In this document: positions 34,149-44,900 of the stretch, piece by piece
Layout: each line of letters starts with the position of its first letter
How positions within the stretch are numbered: position 1 is the stretch's first letter
Assembly (NCBI GenBank): GCA_028641055.1
Contig: CM054059.1
Span: 46,016,477 to 46,080,476, forward strand
DNA: 64,000 nucleotides
Direction of reading: 5' to 3'
Source of the DNA: Alopecurus myosuroides
Lineage: Eukaryota; Streptophyta; Magnoliopsida; Poales; Poaceae
Translations under genes and position numbers: made by a program
The notes under the pieces: generated by a model
The model's database searches: none
Told to the model about the DNA's origin: nothing
What the model saw: only the letters and a program-made list of their open reading frames with translations

Positions 34149-34820
34149 TGGGTTCCCTGATGACTTGCGCGAAGGAGCGATGATCTCCAGAGACAACACC
34201 AGACCAGTCCTTCGGATTTGCGGTGGAAGGTGAGGTAGGGCGAGGGATTTGGCTAGATTTGACGAAGACGACGCCACATGTTCTCCTAGGGTTAGGTTTG
34301 AGCCAATCTGAATCGAGGGGGGGGGGATGAGGCTGGGCTCGTCGTGATCTCCGCCCCCCCAGGTTAGGTGCGCTGGTGAGTGGGCCCTCACCACCACCCG
34401 TCGCTGCCGGCGCCGACGCGTGGCGTAAACCGAGCCGAACCGCACCGCACACCCGCGCCAAGGGCGGTGCACGGTGGGACGTGCTCGTGTTTGGCACCAC
34501 ACGCGTAACGTGACAGCAAGGCCCTATCACCGCCACAAATTGCGCGAAACGCAGCGTCGCGCCGTGAGAAACTCCGGCGATCGCCGGCGCTGACAGAAAA
34601 TCCACCTCTCTACCATCTCCTCGACAAAGCGATATCCTCTCTCTACCATCCCATCGCACGATGCCCTTGAACCTCCCATCACGAGCTCCAGAACGTACAT
34701 GGTAGATCGCATGCCACGCCTGGATGCAGGGCTCCGGCGAGCGGCTCGTCGGCGACCCAGGAGGGGTACCCAGCACGGTCGGGGAGCACGCCATCGCCTT
34801 GCCAACCGACGCAGGCCTCC

Positions 34821-35384
34821 ACAGAAGATGTTTTGGGTGCTATGTGTAATATAGAGTCAATTAAGGTTCTCCGGAGCTTACCTCCACAACTATATATATA
34901 TATTTTTTCACCCAAGAACTAAGTAAACAAAGGTTTAAGTCTTGAAAACGAGGTACCCCAATGCACCATACTTTTTGTGCATGCATACTAAGTGCGAATT
35001 GACCAAATGTATTTGCATGTGACCCTCAACATCATTCCAGAGGCACTTGACCATCTGGATGTTGATCATATCAAGAGCTCACTTGGAAATTTGAAAAAAA
35101 ATAGAAGTAAACAAGGTTACTATAGGCAAGTTTTAATTAGAAGAAGCATGCAAGCAACTTGCCTCTCCATCAAGCAATTTTTTTTAGCATTTTATCTTTT
35201 AGAGGTTGCACATCTTCTCTTCTAAGCTGATCATATTGTGGTGGAATGCCACGGTGTTTGATAGGTAATTTCCCAACTAAGTAGCAAAAATGTAAGAAAA
35301 AGGCTCAACTCCCTGTGGCTCAAGACCCGTCTGTATAACTAAAATCTATCATGAAATATCTATACGAAACATAAAAATTATGAA
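34821..35384 (+). repeat. Tandem duplication of the B-gene 3' flank, copy 1 (last part)
   Basis: Direct repeat of 35962-36370. Both begin acagaagatgtttt.ggg and share ttctccggagctta, cccaagaactaagtaaa, ttttaattagaagaagcatg, gaggttgcacatcttct and caagacc. Together with 17231-17591 and 27493-27539 it is copy 1, interrupted by the gypsy and LINE insertions. Copy 2 is uninterrupted. Confidence 0.8.
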
Positions 35385-35422
35385 AACTGGGTGGTGGCCG
35401 ATCCGGGGAAGATTTTCTTGTG
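35385..35422 (+). pseudogene. B2: last codons of a third B-type F-box gene
   Basis: The sequence reads NWVVADPGKIFL and stop, matching the C-terminus of B1 (ESWLVVADPEKIFL) and B3 (DSWVVADAEKIFM). Upstream homology stops abruptly at about 35385, the junction of the tandem duplication. It cannot encode a protein by itself. Confidence 0.75.
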
Positions 35423-36370
35423 ATTTTTTCTGAAGCAATCTCATAATATCTAATGTTGCCGTGACATGATTAGTTACCTGCCGTGTTTTGTTTTATAGAG
35501 AAGATTTTCCTGTTATCTTCTGTGAGTCAATCTCAGAAAATCTTGCCTCTCTGATAGAAAATCAAGTTGTTTCACAATTCTGTACACTCAAACTATTTCT
35601 GATCTGTACCTTGTAACTGCAGACTTCAGTCTGTTTGGCATATATATTGCCAGACAAAGAATCAATTTAAAACGGAGGACAAAATTTTGCGCATAGACAC
35701 TAAATCATTGCTCTCAGAGAAATTTTCTCCTGTAAGTAAGCATGAGGGTCTGATCATCCCAGATCCTACTAACTGGCAGATTGTGTTCATTGCTAATGAT
35801 GTACAAATCACAAAACTGGACGAAGAGCGGGAAGATACCAAACAATCTTCCCAGAATAAGAGCTTATTACGGTCCCAGTGACCCCACCTATAACAAATTT
35901 TAATAGAATTCATCCCACACATCCCTTTCTAGAATTCGGAAACACCAGCATTGCTGCTAGTACAGAAGATGTTTGGGTATTGTGTCTGATATACTCAATT
36001 AAGATTCTCCGGAGCTTATCTCCACAACTATTTTAACCCAAGAACTAAGTAAAGAAAGTTTTAAGTCTTGAACACCATCTAGATGTTTATCATATCAAGA
36101 GGTCACTTAAGTTTTCTACAAAATCATCAAATAAACAGGGTTACTTACTTACTATCTAGGGAAGTTTTAATTAGAAGAAGCATGCAAGAAGCTTGCCTCT
36201 CCATCAAACAATCTTTGTGCATTGTATCTTTCCAGAGGTTGCACATCTTCTAAGCTTATCATAGTGTGGTGGAGTGCCAAGGTGGTTGATAGGGAATTTC
36301 CCACTAAGCAACAAAATGGTTAGCAAAATGCTCTAATCCCTAAGGCTCAAGACCCATATGTATTACTCAT
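35423..36370 (+). repeat. Tandem duplication of the B-gene 3' flank, copy 2 (uninterrupted)
   Basis: Follows the order of copy 1 without insertions, and so preserves the empty sites of the gypsy element (near 35925, aattcatccca) and of the LINE (35961, gctagtacagaag). It differs from copy 1 at many positions, so the duplication is much older than the gypsy insertion. Confidence 0.8.
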
Positions 36371-36830
36371 CACGAGTTGATTGCGATAGCCCTGTCTAGG
36401 ATTATTGATCCAATCTTATAACTATTCACCGATTGGTTGTAGAAAAATAGCTCTAAGAACTAGCATAGTCAGGCTGGTGCTTTGCGTGTAAGAGGGTCGC
36501 GACATACCGCACTCCAAACATGCATACAAAATTACAATTTAAACAAAAGAAATGAAATCTTCGGATTGCGAAGTTTCGTCCGAGCAGAGAGGATGGTGGG
36601 TTGTTCCACCACGCCATCAAAGCAAACAACTTGTCCACTAAGAATCCCATCTGATTAGCACTCATCCTAGTCAGCCAGCGGTAAGCAGTGTCAGGGAGGA
36701 ATAAAATAAACTTGAATCATTGTCCATTGGACACAATTCTTATTGACTTGAATTAAACTTGGGGACTAGGACGGCAAGTCCTATTGACTTGCATTAAACA
36801 TTGACAACTGGATGGCTATAACGTGAAACC
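36371..36830. other. Upstream region of the GH32 gene
   Basis: No coding frame is convincing. attgacttg.attaaac.ttg occurs twice (about 36749 and 36783). A weak TATA-like ctataac lies near 36813. A core promoter for the GH32 gene is expected here but cannot be pinned down. Confidence 0.35.
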
Positions 36831-39181
36831 TTGTGCATTTTGCAAACCGGCCAACCCATCTATCAACTACCTCTTGTCTCATTTTGGTCTTCCTCTCTGA
36901 TTCTGATTCACGCCATGAATGGAACTGAGCACCCGCGCGATGGCCGAACTGCCTACCACTTCCAGCCTGCCAAGAATTGGCAGAATGGTCTGTACCCCTT
37001 GCGATTTGCTGTGCTATCATTCACTTGATTTTGTGAAGTTAATTTTAACCATCTTGCTATCCTTATTTGCATCGACCCCTGGATTCGGGCCAACACATCA
37101 TGGATGGATGAGAACGAATAGATCCCAATGGTATGTGTATTTTCTCTTCCTTCTCTGTGTAATTCTTATATATATAATTGTTGAATGGCGTCTTTCAAAG
37201 AAATAAAAGAAAAATGTGAATCAATTTCGGTTGTACACAGTCAGTCATCTGTCCTGTATCATGGTGATGAGTTTGAACTTAGATAGGAAAGTAAATTCAC
37301 TTTAGCAATGAATCTTGGTTAGTGCAAGAATAGTAGCGGACTGTGAGCTGACCATGAGCAAATTCACTTGACCGTTATGCCGGCAGGGCCAATGTACCAC
37401 AACGGCATGTACCACTTCTTCTACCAGTATAATCCCCTCGGTCCGACCTGGGGCGACGGCAAGCTGTCATGGGGCCACTCCGTTTCCGGCGATCTAGTGA
37501 ACTGGGCCGCCCTGAAGCATGCGCTCGACCCCAGCTCCCCGTTCGATGTCAACGGCTGCTTCTCAGGCTCCGCTACCGTCCTCCCCGACGGTCGGCCGGC
37601 CATCCTCTACACCGGCATCGACACCGACAAGGCACAGGTACTAAACGTGGCCTTCGCCAAGGACCCGTCCGACCCACTGCTCCGCGAGTGGGAGAAGCCC
37701 AGCTGTAACCCGGTCGTCCCGATTCCTGCGGATGTCACAGGCAACAACTTCCGCGACCCGACGGAGGCGTGGCGTGGCCGAGACGGCCTGTGGCGGGTCG
37801 CCGTCGGAGCAGAGGTCGGTGGCCTGGGCTCAGTACTCGTCTACCGGAGCACGGACTTCCTTCATTGGGAGCGCAACGCCACGCCTCTGCATGTCAGCTC
37901 GCGGGAGGTCACCGAGCTCGAGTGCCCGGACCTGTTCCCGGTGGCCGAGAGGGGCATGGAGGGGCTCGATGTGTCGACGCCGAGCGGTCCAGGGGTGAGG
38001 CACGTGCTCAAGCTCAGTGAACTGGCCAAGGAGGACCACTATATGGTGGGGCAATACGACGACGCGACGGACACCTTTGCGCCAGCGGAGCCCGAGCGTG
38101 GCTGCGACCCAGGGAACTGGCGCCGGTTCGACTATGGCCACCTGTTTGGGTCCAAGTCCTTCTACGACGCCTGCAAGAAGCGGCGTGTGCTATGGGCGTG
38201 GGTGGACGAGACCGATGGCGGTCCCGCCAACGGCGTCACCAAAGGGTGGGCCGGCATCCAGGCGTTCCCGAGGATGATGTGGCTGGACGGCGACGGGAAG
38301 CGTCTGGTGCAGTGGCCCGTGGAGGAGATCAAGACGCTGAGGAGGAAGCGGGTCGGACTGCAGTGGGCGACGGAGGTGGAGGCCGGCGGCAGGAAGGAGA
38401 TCGCTGGCATCGTGAGCTCCCAGGCTGATGTGGAGGTCGTCTTTGAGATCCTGAAACTAGAGGAGGCCGAGACGTTGGATCCAAAATGGCTGCTGGACCC
38501 GCGGGGGCTGTGCACGGAGATGGGTGGGTCCGTGCAGGGCGGAGTCGGTCCGTTCGGGCTGCTCCTCATGGCCTCCGGCGACCTGGAGGAGCACACGGCG
38601 GTGTTCTTCAGGGTGTTCAAGCACCTTGACACGTACAAGGTCCTCATGTGCACCGACCTGACAAAGTAAGTATCCTAGCTTGGCGCTTTTTCCAAGAAAC
38701 GACAGTTTTAGAAAAGAAAAACAACATGATTTCTGAACATTTTTTTTTTTGCAAAATGCACAGGTCGTCTACGAAAGAAGGGGTGTACAAGCCATCATAT
38801 GGAGCATTTCTGGACGTGGACGTGGAGAAGGACAGGTTCCTATCGCTGAGAACACTGGTGAGTTGAGCCCCCTTTGATATGGAAAGCAAAATACTACAGT
38901 ACAAGCGAGAAGAGATAACTAATTAACATGTGGTGTACGAACAAATGCAGATCGATCACACGGTGGTGGAGAGCTTCGGCGACGGCGGCCGGACGTGCAT
39001 GACGGCTCGGGTGTACCCGGAGCACGCGGCGACGGGCAGCAGCCGCCTGTATGTGTTCAACAATGGCACCGCCGCCGTGAAGGTGTCCAAGCTCGAGGCG
39101 TGGGAGCTGGGGACGGCGGCCGTGAACGGCGGTTCTGTTGTTCCGGACGTCGAGCTATCTGAAAGTAAAGCGGCCTCTTAG
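36831..39181 (+). CDS. GH32 beta-fructosidase: probable fructan exohydrolase (or cell-wall invertase)
   Basis: Five exons with GT-AG borders: 36831-36987, 37122-37130, 37387-38665, 38764-38857, 38951-39181, giving 589 codons in one frame, a normal GH32 length. The enzyme removes terminal fructose from fructans or sucrose, in the apothecary of plant relatives normally in the cell wall or vacuole. The nucleophile Asp53 lies in NDPNG, formed across the 9-nt exon 2. Asp179 is in FRDP and the acid/base Glu234 in ELECPD; the spacing of 126 and 55 matches plant invertases. Further blocks are FYQYNPLGPTWGDG, SWGHSVSGDLVNW, KGWAGIQAFPR and VVESFGDGGRTCMTARVYP. The Asp/Lys pair after VLK that plant invertases use for sucrose (LDDTKHDYY in Arabidopsis, from memory) is replaced by SELAKEDHY, which favours fructan exohydrolase. 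Exon 1 has an atypical but hydrophobic N-terminus (LPLVSFWSSSLILIHA); ATG at 36915 is an alternative start. Confidence 0.9.
37122..37130 (+). other. 9-nt mini-exon of the GH32 gene
   Basis: ATCCCAATG lies between an acceptor (cgaatag) and a donor (gtatgt). Joined to exon 1 (ending AATG) and exon 3 (starting GGCCAATG) it completes N-D-P-N-G-P. Plant invertase-type genes are known for this mini-exon encoding the DPN core. Skipping it would remove the catalytic nucleophile. Confidence 0.92.
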
Positions 39182-39565
39182 AGGGTGGTGGCTGCTCGGA
39201 GATCTCTGTTGATTTATGCCAACTTTTTAATGGGGAATCCACATTTCGATCGCATGCTCGGATCGACAACATACGATACGATTGAAGACTCTGTATATCT
39301 GTTGATCTCTCCTGTGCGTCTTTCCATGCACTCACTCTGTTTCCCCACTAATTACAAAGCTTTTTCTTAAGATAATAATACGTGTGAAGTGCCCAGGTAT
39401 CTGCACCTTTCTGAAGACCATCAAGATAATAGATAACTGTAAAACGGAACGAGTATTTCGAAATAAACCATTTTTCAAGGATACAAAATAAACCATTTTA
39501 TAATTAGCAAACACGTATGTATTATTTACACAAGACGATGATAGAAAAAAAATCTTGGAAGACAA

Positions 39566-39811
39566 CCTTGTTTGTTTATCGTTTTCAGTTGTGTCGGCAC
39601 GAGCTAGGTCAATAAATGACAACTTGCCAGCCAATATGTGTGCTTTGGAGTTTGTTTTGGACTTAGTTGCACCAGCTGTACCAGTAGTCCGGGTAGCATA
39701 GCCTCTTTCAATCAACTCCTCGATAGTTTCAATATCAGACATCAAGTACTCTTCTAAACCAACAACACATAATTTCTGTTTTTCATCTTCTGTCATGCAA
39801 AGTTTGCGGAA
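39566..39811 (-). pseudogene. Kinesin-13-type motor domain fragment
   Basis: On the minus strand FRKLCMTEDEKQKLCVVGL, then EEYLMSDIETIEELIERG and ATRTTGTAGA, then KLSFIDLA and ADTTENDKQTR. This follows the order of a plant kinesin-13 motor: the region before switch I, switch I partly lost, then switch II (FIDLAGSE becomes FIDLARAD). The SSRSH switch I motif and about 30 residues are missing, and GSERG is reduced. No other motor parts are nearby. So this is a captured or degenerate gene fragment, not a working gene. It lies about 400 bp past the GH32 stop codon on the opposite strand. Confidence 0.8.
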
Positions 39812-40759
39812 TAAGGAAGTTGTTCAGATATGAGACAAAACAGGATTTATGAAAAAACTTTATTTATAATCAACAGATGCAGCAGTATAATGACTTAGTG
39901 AGGAGCTCATCATTCTTGTTAATGAATGTGTGATGTGCAATCAGAAACTGCATAAGTAGTAGCCCTCGCTTCTCATCTGAACATCTACACAAACTCAAAT
40001 CTTAGATGCATCCAACACCTTGGACAATCCAAGGAAGGAATGAACAATCTCATGTTCATCTCTGTATGAAGTTTCACTATTCCTCTGAATTTTAAGAACA
40101 CGTGGAAACATGTTCTGAAAACTCGCAAGTTGAAAAAAAATCTTGAGGTTTTATGTACACAAGTAATGCAGTCTACTTGGGTGAACAGACCAAGCCCAAG
40201 CCCCCCCCCCCCCCCCCCCCCAAAATATACTGGAAAAACGGAAGCTCGAATGGACATAAACTACATTGTTCATTGAGCAAAAGGTATTGTCAATGGTAGT
40301 TAATTATGTAGCAAGAACAAAACTGCACTTTCTATGACTTCAGGTCCTTTAAGTTCAAATGCAATTTCTTCCAATATCAATATTTACACAGGCCACATGT
40401 GAGTTACCCCCCTACAAATTGACCCAATATATACACAGGCCACGCGAAAATAATAATCAAGGGCACTCTTTACTGTCCCGTGAACACATATTTTGCGTAG
40501 ATTCCATTTATCTTATAAATGGAGCCCATGAGGTTATCCCCATGTTATTCTGAAAATAAATAAGCAATATCAATTTCTTATAATGAATATTGGTATATGG
40601 TCAAACTTGAGAAAAAATACTTTATATATAAGAAGGTATATTCCAAACAGACCGAAGTCTGGGCAAGCCTGAGGTACATAACAGATATAGTTTCGAGTGT
40701 ACAGAGTTGTGAAAGAACCTAATTTCCCATGAGAGAATAAAAGACAAGACATCTCATTC
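39812..40759. other. Intergenic AT-rich sequence with a 21-base C tract
   Basis: Homopolymer of 21 C at 40201-40221. The rest has no gene, terminal repeat or RNA structure that I can support. From about 40760 to 40920 the sequence is the 3' flank of B3 (minus strand: gaagcaatctcagaaat, cttgccgtgacat). Confidence 0.5.
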
Positions 40760-41785
40760 ATATTGCAAACTACGACCTTGTACTGCTTTTTTCTACATCT
40801 CCTTTGTGTTGCTGCTATTTGTGTAGAAGCTAAAAATTTCAGCGAAATAAAACATGGCACGTAAATAATCATGCATGTCACGGCAAGATATTTCTGAGAT
40901 TGCTTCACCTTCACGGTATATCACATGAAAATCTTTTCTGCGTCGGCCACCACCCAACTATCGATCTCGTTCTTCAGCTTAGACTGCTGCGCGGGCCTCC
41001 CCCTTACAAGGACGACACACATCCTCTCAAGAACAAGCGCATTGCGAAACAACAGCCTGGCCACTATCCTCTGTGTCTTGTCGCCATGGTAGTGCACTAT
41101 GTTGATCTCCTTCATTCGATGCCGCAAGCACGGCATCGAGAAGATCGACTCGTCAGGAATAGGGGATATGGACAAATCATTCCCCCCCTTGCTCACGGCG
41201 CCATCTTCCTCCATGTACAGCGACAGAATCTCCAGGTTGGGGGTCTGCTGCAGGACCCTACCCAGTGACACGACGGTGGCACAACTGTTAAGAGGGCCTT
41301 GCAGCAGGAGCCGCGTCAGGCTAGAGAACAATGGGAACCCCAAGAATAAACCGCTCTCCAAGCTTGGGTGGTGCAGGTGCAAGTGCTTGGCTTGAGAGAT
41401 TTTCTCCATAAACCTCCTTAACCCGTCGAACTCCGCATCCTTGGAGTGTGCTGCGCAGAATTCGATCATGCACGAAGGAATTCCCGATGTCCCGTGCAGG
41501 GACAGGAGCGACTCCGCAGGGACCGCACCACGGTAATCGAGCGACCTCAGATCTGATGCGTCGATGTCAACAGACTTGAGATTGTGGCAGCACCGAAGCA
41601 CATATACTCTTTTTAGTTGGTGGACGGCTTCCAGCGTTAGGTCGACGAGGCGGGGGCAGCTGGTGATCAGCCGCTGGATGCTTCTCCAGCCGTCGCAGTA
41701 GCTTGGGTTCGTTTTTTTTTTTTGACGATAAAAGGCAGGAGCACTGCCGTTGCATATAAGATAGAGGAGAAACACAGTTACAGAT

Positions 41786-41927
41786 TGAACGAAACAAGAG
41801 ATCGATAGGTTTGGGCCAACCCGACGTGCCTCGTCGGGTAGGGATCGTTTACTATAAATACCACAAAAGAGTCTGTTACAATACGGATCGGACACCATAC
41901 GTTATACATGTATTTCCAATTCTAACA
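41786..41927 (-). repeat. Copia-1 3' LTR
   Basis: 142 bp. Differs from the 5' LTR by T/C near 41854, T/C near 41909 and A/T near 41917. Confidence 0.92.
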
Positions 41928-44900
41928 CCCTCCCTCAATCTCAACGGGTGAAAGGTTGAGATTGTGCTTACAACGCTCAAACAAAGGTAACGGGAGTGGT
42001 TTAGTAAAAATGTCAGCAACTTGATCTTTCGATGAGATGAACCGAATATGTAGTTGCTTCTGAGCAACACGCTCGCGAACGAAGTGAAAATCAACTTCAA
42101 TGTGCTTCGTTCTTGCGTGGAATACTGAATTGGAGGATAGGTACGTCGCCCCAATGTTGTCACACCATAGCACTGGAGGTTGAGTTTGAACTGTTCCAAG
42201 TTCTCTCAACAATGACTGTACCCAGACAAGCTCTGCTGTAGCATTCGCAAGTGCTTTATATTCAGACTCAGTACTGGAGCGAGACACAGTAGACTGCTTA
42301 CGAGCACTCCAGGCGATCAAATTTCCTCCATAGAATATAGCATATCCCCCCGTGGATCGTCGATCATCCATATTGCCAGCCCAGTCCGCATCAGAAAACG
42401 CTGAGAGCAGTGAAGAGGAGGAAGATCGCAACTGCAGACCACAGTCAATAGTAGAGCGCACATACCGAAGAATGCGTTTAACAGCAGACCAATGAGGAGT
42501 ACGTGGCTCATGAAGATACTGACACACTTTGTTGACAACAAAGGAAAGATCAGGTCTGGTTACCGTAAGATACTGAAGGCCACCAACGATACTGCGATAA
42601 TGAGTCGCTTCCTTGGGTGAAAGAACATCCCCATCACTGCTGCAAAGACGTTCAGAAGAGGACATCGGGGTAGGACTGGGGCTACACTTTAACATACCAG
42701 CACGAGCAAGAAGTTCTAGAGCATACTTACGCTGTCGAAGAACAAGACTGCCCGAGGGTGAGGAAGACTGCACCTCAATACCCAAGAAATAATGAAGAGT
42801 GCCCAGATCTTTAACAGAGAACTCAGACCGTAGTTGAGCAATAAGCTTGGGAATAGCAGGCTCTGTTGAACTGATAACAATGATGTCGTCAACATATACC
42901 AACAGATACATAATCATGCCAGGACGCCGTAAAATAAACAGGGACGTGTCAGCCACAGATGGTGAGAACCCCAAGGAGCCAAGAACTGAGCTGAGACGAG
43001 CATGCCATGCACGAGGAGCCTTCTTAAGCCCATATAGAGATTTAATTAACTGACAATAGTGGCCAGGTTTATCAGGATCAGTGAAACCAGGAGGCTGTCT
43101 CATATAAACCTGCTCATCAAGGAAGCCATTGAGGAAGGCATTATGAATATCCAACTGTCGAAGATGCCACTTGTGAGAGAGAGCCAGAGAGAGTAATAAG
43201 CGAACAGTTGCAGGTTTAACCACTGGACTGAACGTCTCATCATAATCGAGACCGTACCGTTGTTTGAATCCTTTAGCAACAAGACGGGCTTTGTACCTCT
43301 CAATGGAGCCATCAGCATGAAGTTTGATTTTAAAAATCCAGCGAGAATCAATCAGATTAACCCCCGGAACAGGAGGTACCAATCTCCAAGTCCCATAAGC
43401 CTGAAGAGCAGAATATTCTGCTTCCATAGCAGAACGCCAGTGAGGTATACGAAGGGCCTCGTGATAGTCACGAGGTTCAACAGAACTCCTGGAAGCTGTA
43501 TATGCGGCAACAATACTTTGCCAAGCAACTGTACCGTCTTTGGGCACACGTGGTTTCCGTATACCACGTTGTAGACGTGTAACTGGTCGAGAAGGAACAA
43601 ACTGGGCACGAACAGGGGCTTGAGGCAGCTCAGATTGCGAATCCGGACATGCAGTCTGTGACAACGTCAGCGGAGAAAAGTCCTCTCCTGCATGCACATC
43701 ATCATGCATGCGAGCATCTCCTGCATGTGCATCGGGCATGCGAGCCTGGGGAGAGAGCGACGCAGCGCTGTGCGCATCGGAGTCTGTGCGAGAGGCCAGC
43801 AAATGGGCAGGAGGCGCGTCGGGAGCAGCGCCTGTCGCGCGGTCGGGAACGGCAGGCGAGACGGGGTCGCGATCTTCTGCGCTGTCCGGGACTGCATGCG
43901 AGCCCAGCAGAGGAACAGATCCCAAGAGCGAATCATTGACGGGAACCGTGCAGGGAGCCTGGATTACCGGTCCCAAAGGCGATGCTCTCTCTGTTTCCAA
44001 CAGAGAATCTTTAGCTGATCCCGAGACAAATTTTTGGATAGTGACAATGGGCTGCTCCGGTGTATTTTCTGGGAGAATATGAAGACGAGCACCACGTCCA
44101 GTACCTGCACCATGGTTAGCAAGCAAAGATGGTGCATATGCAGTATCCATAAAGTGGTCAGCTAAAAGTAAAGATGACTCAGTAATAGTGGATGGATTAG
44201 GAGGAGTGGGCATGTTGGCAAAAGGAAAAAAACTCTCATCAAATATGACATCCCTAGAGATATACACTCTATTAGAAGGAACGTGAAAACACTTGTAGCC
44301 TTTGTGGAGTGCACTATAGCCCAAGAATACACACTTTTGAGAGCGAAAATCAAATTTATGATTGTTGTACGCTCTAAGGTGAGGCCAACATGCACACCCA
44401 AATACCTTGAAGAAGGTATAGTCTGGAGTTTCATTGAGTAATTTCTCAAGAGGAGTTTTCATCTCAATAGTACGACTAGGAAGCCTATTTATGAGAAAAC
44501 AAGCAGTTGCAAAAGCATCATTCCAATAGCATAGGGGTACTGAAGAATGTGCAAGTAAAGTGAGACCCGTCTCAACGATGTGACGGTGCTTACGTTCAGC
44601 AGTGCCATTTTGTTGGTGAGTGTGTGGACACGAAACCCGGTGAGATATGCCAAGGTTATGAAAGAAAGGGTGAAGTTTCTCATACTCTCCACCCCAATCT
44701 GTTTGAACATGAAGAATTTGTTTGTTTAGGAGGCGTTCAACATGTTTTTGGAATTGGAGAAAGACATCATAAACATCAGATTTGTGTTTAAGCAAGTAAA
44801 GCCAGGTGAATCGACTATAACCATCAACAAAACTCACATAAAAACGATGTCCACTGACAGATGTTTGGGCAGGACCCCACACATCAGAATAAATTATCTC

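Larger units (their letters stand above)
27540..34820 (-). mobile_element. Near-full-length LINE, inactive
   Basis: A minus-strand non-LTR retrotransposon of about 7.28 kb. It has a T7 run (27540-27546, the complement of the poly-A tail) at its 3' end, a 3' UTR (27547-27770), ORF2 (27771-31525), ORF1 (31864-34148) and a GC-rich 5' leader (34149-34820). The empty site is visible in the tandem copy at 35955-35968 (gctagtacagaag). Here the flanks read gctag, the T run, the LINE, then acagaag. No TSD is seen, which is unusual. Stops and frameshifts in both ORFs make it inactive. Confidence 0.9.

Noticed and set aside
37368..37386. GH32 start codon at 37368
   Set aside because: This lies in intron 2. 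Using it would omit NDPNG; exon 1 and the 9-nt exon join in frame instead.
37830..38653. Antisense frames opposite the GH32 gene
   Set aside because: They arise from GC-rich third positions; the sense strand has catalytic motifs and splice sites.
40201..40221. Run of 21 C as a regulatory or G-quadruplex element
   Set aside because: A plain homopolymer in non-coding sequence; similar runs at 31885 and 62627 show that this genome or its assembly tolerates them. Length may be a sequencing artefact.
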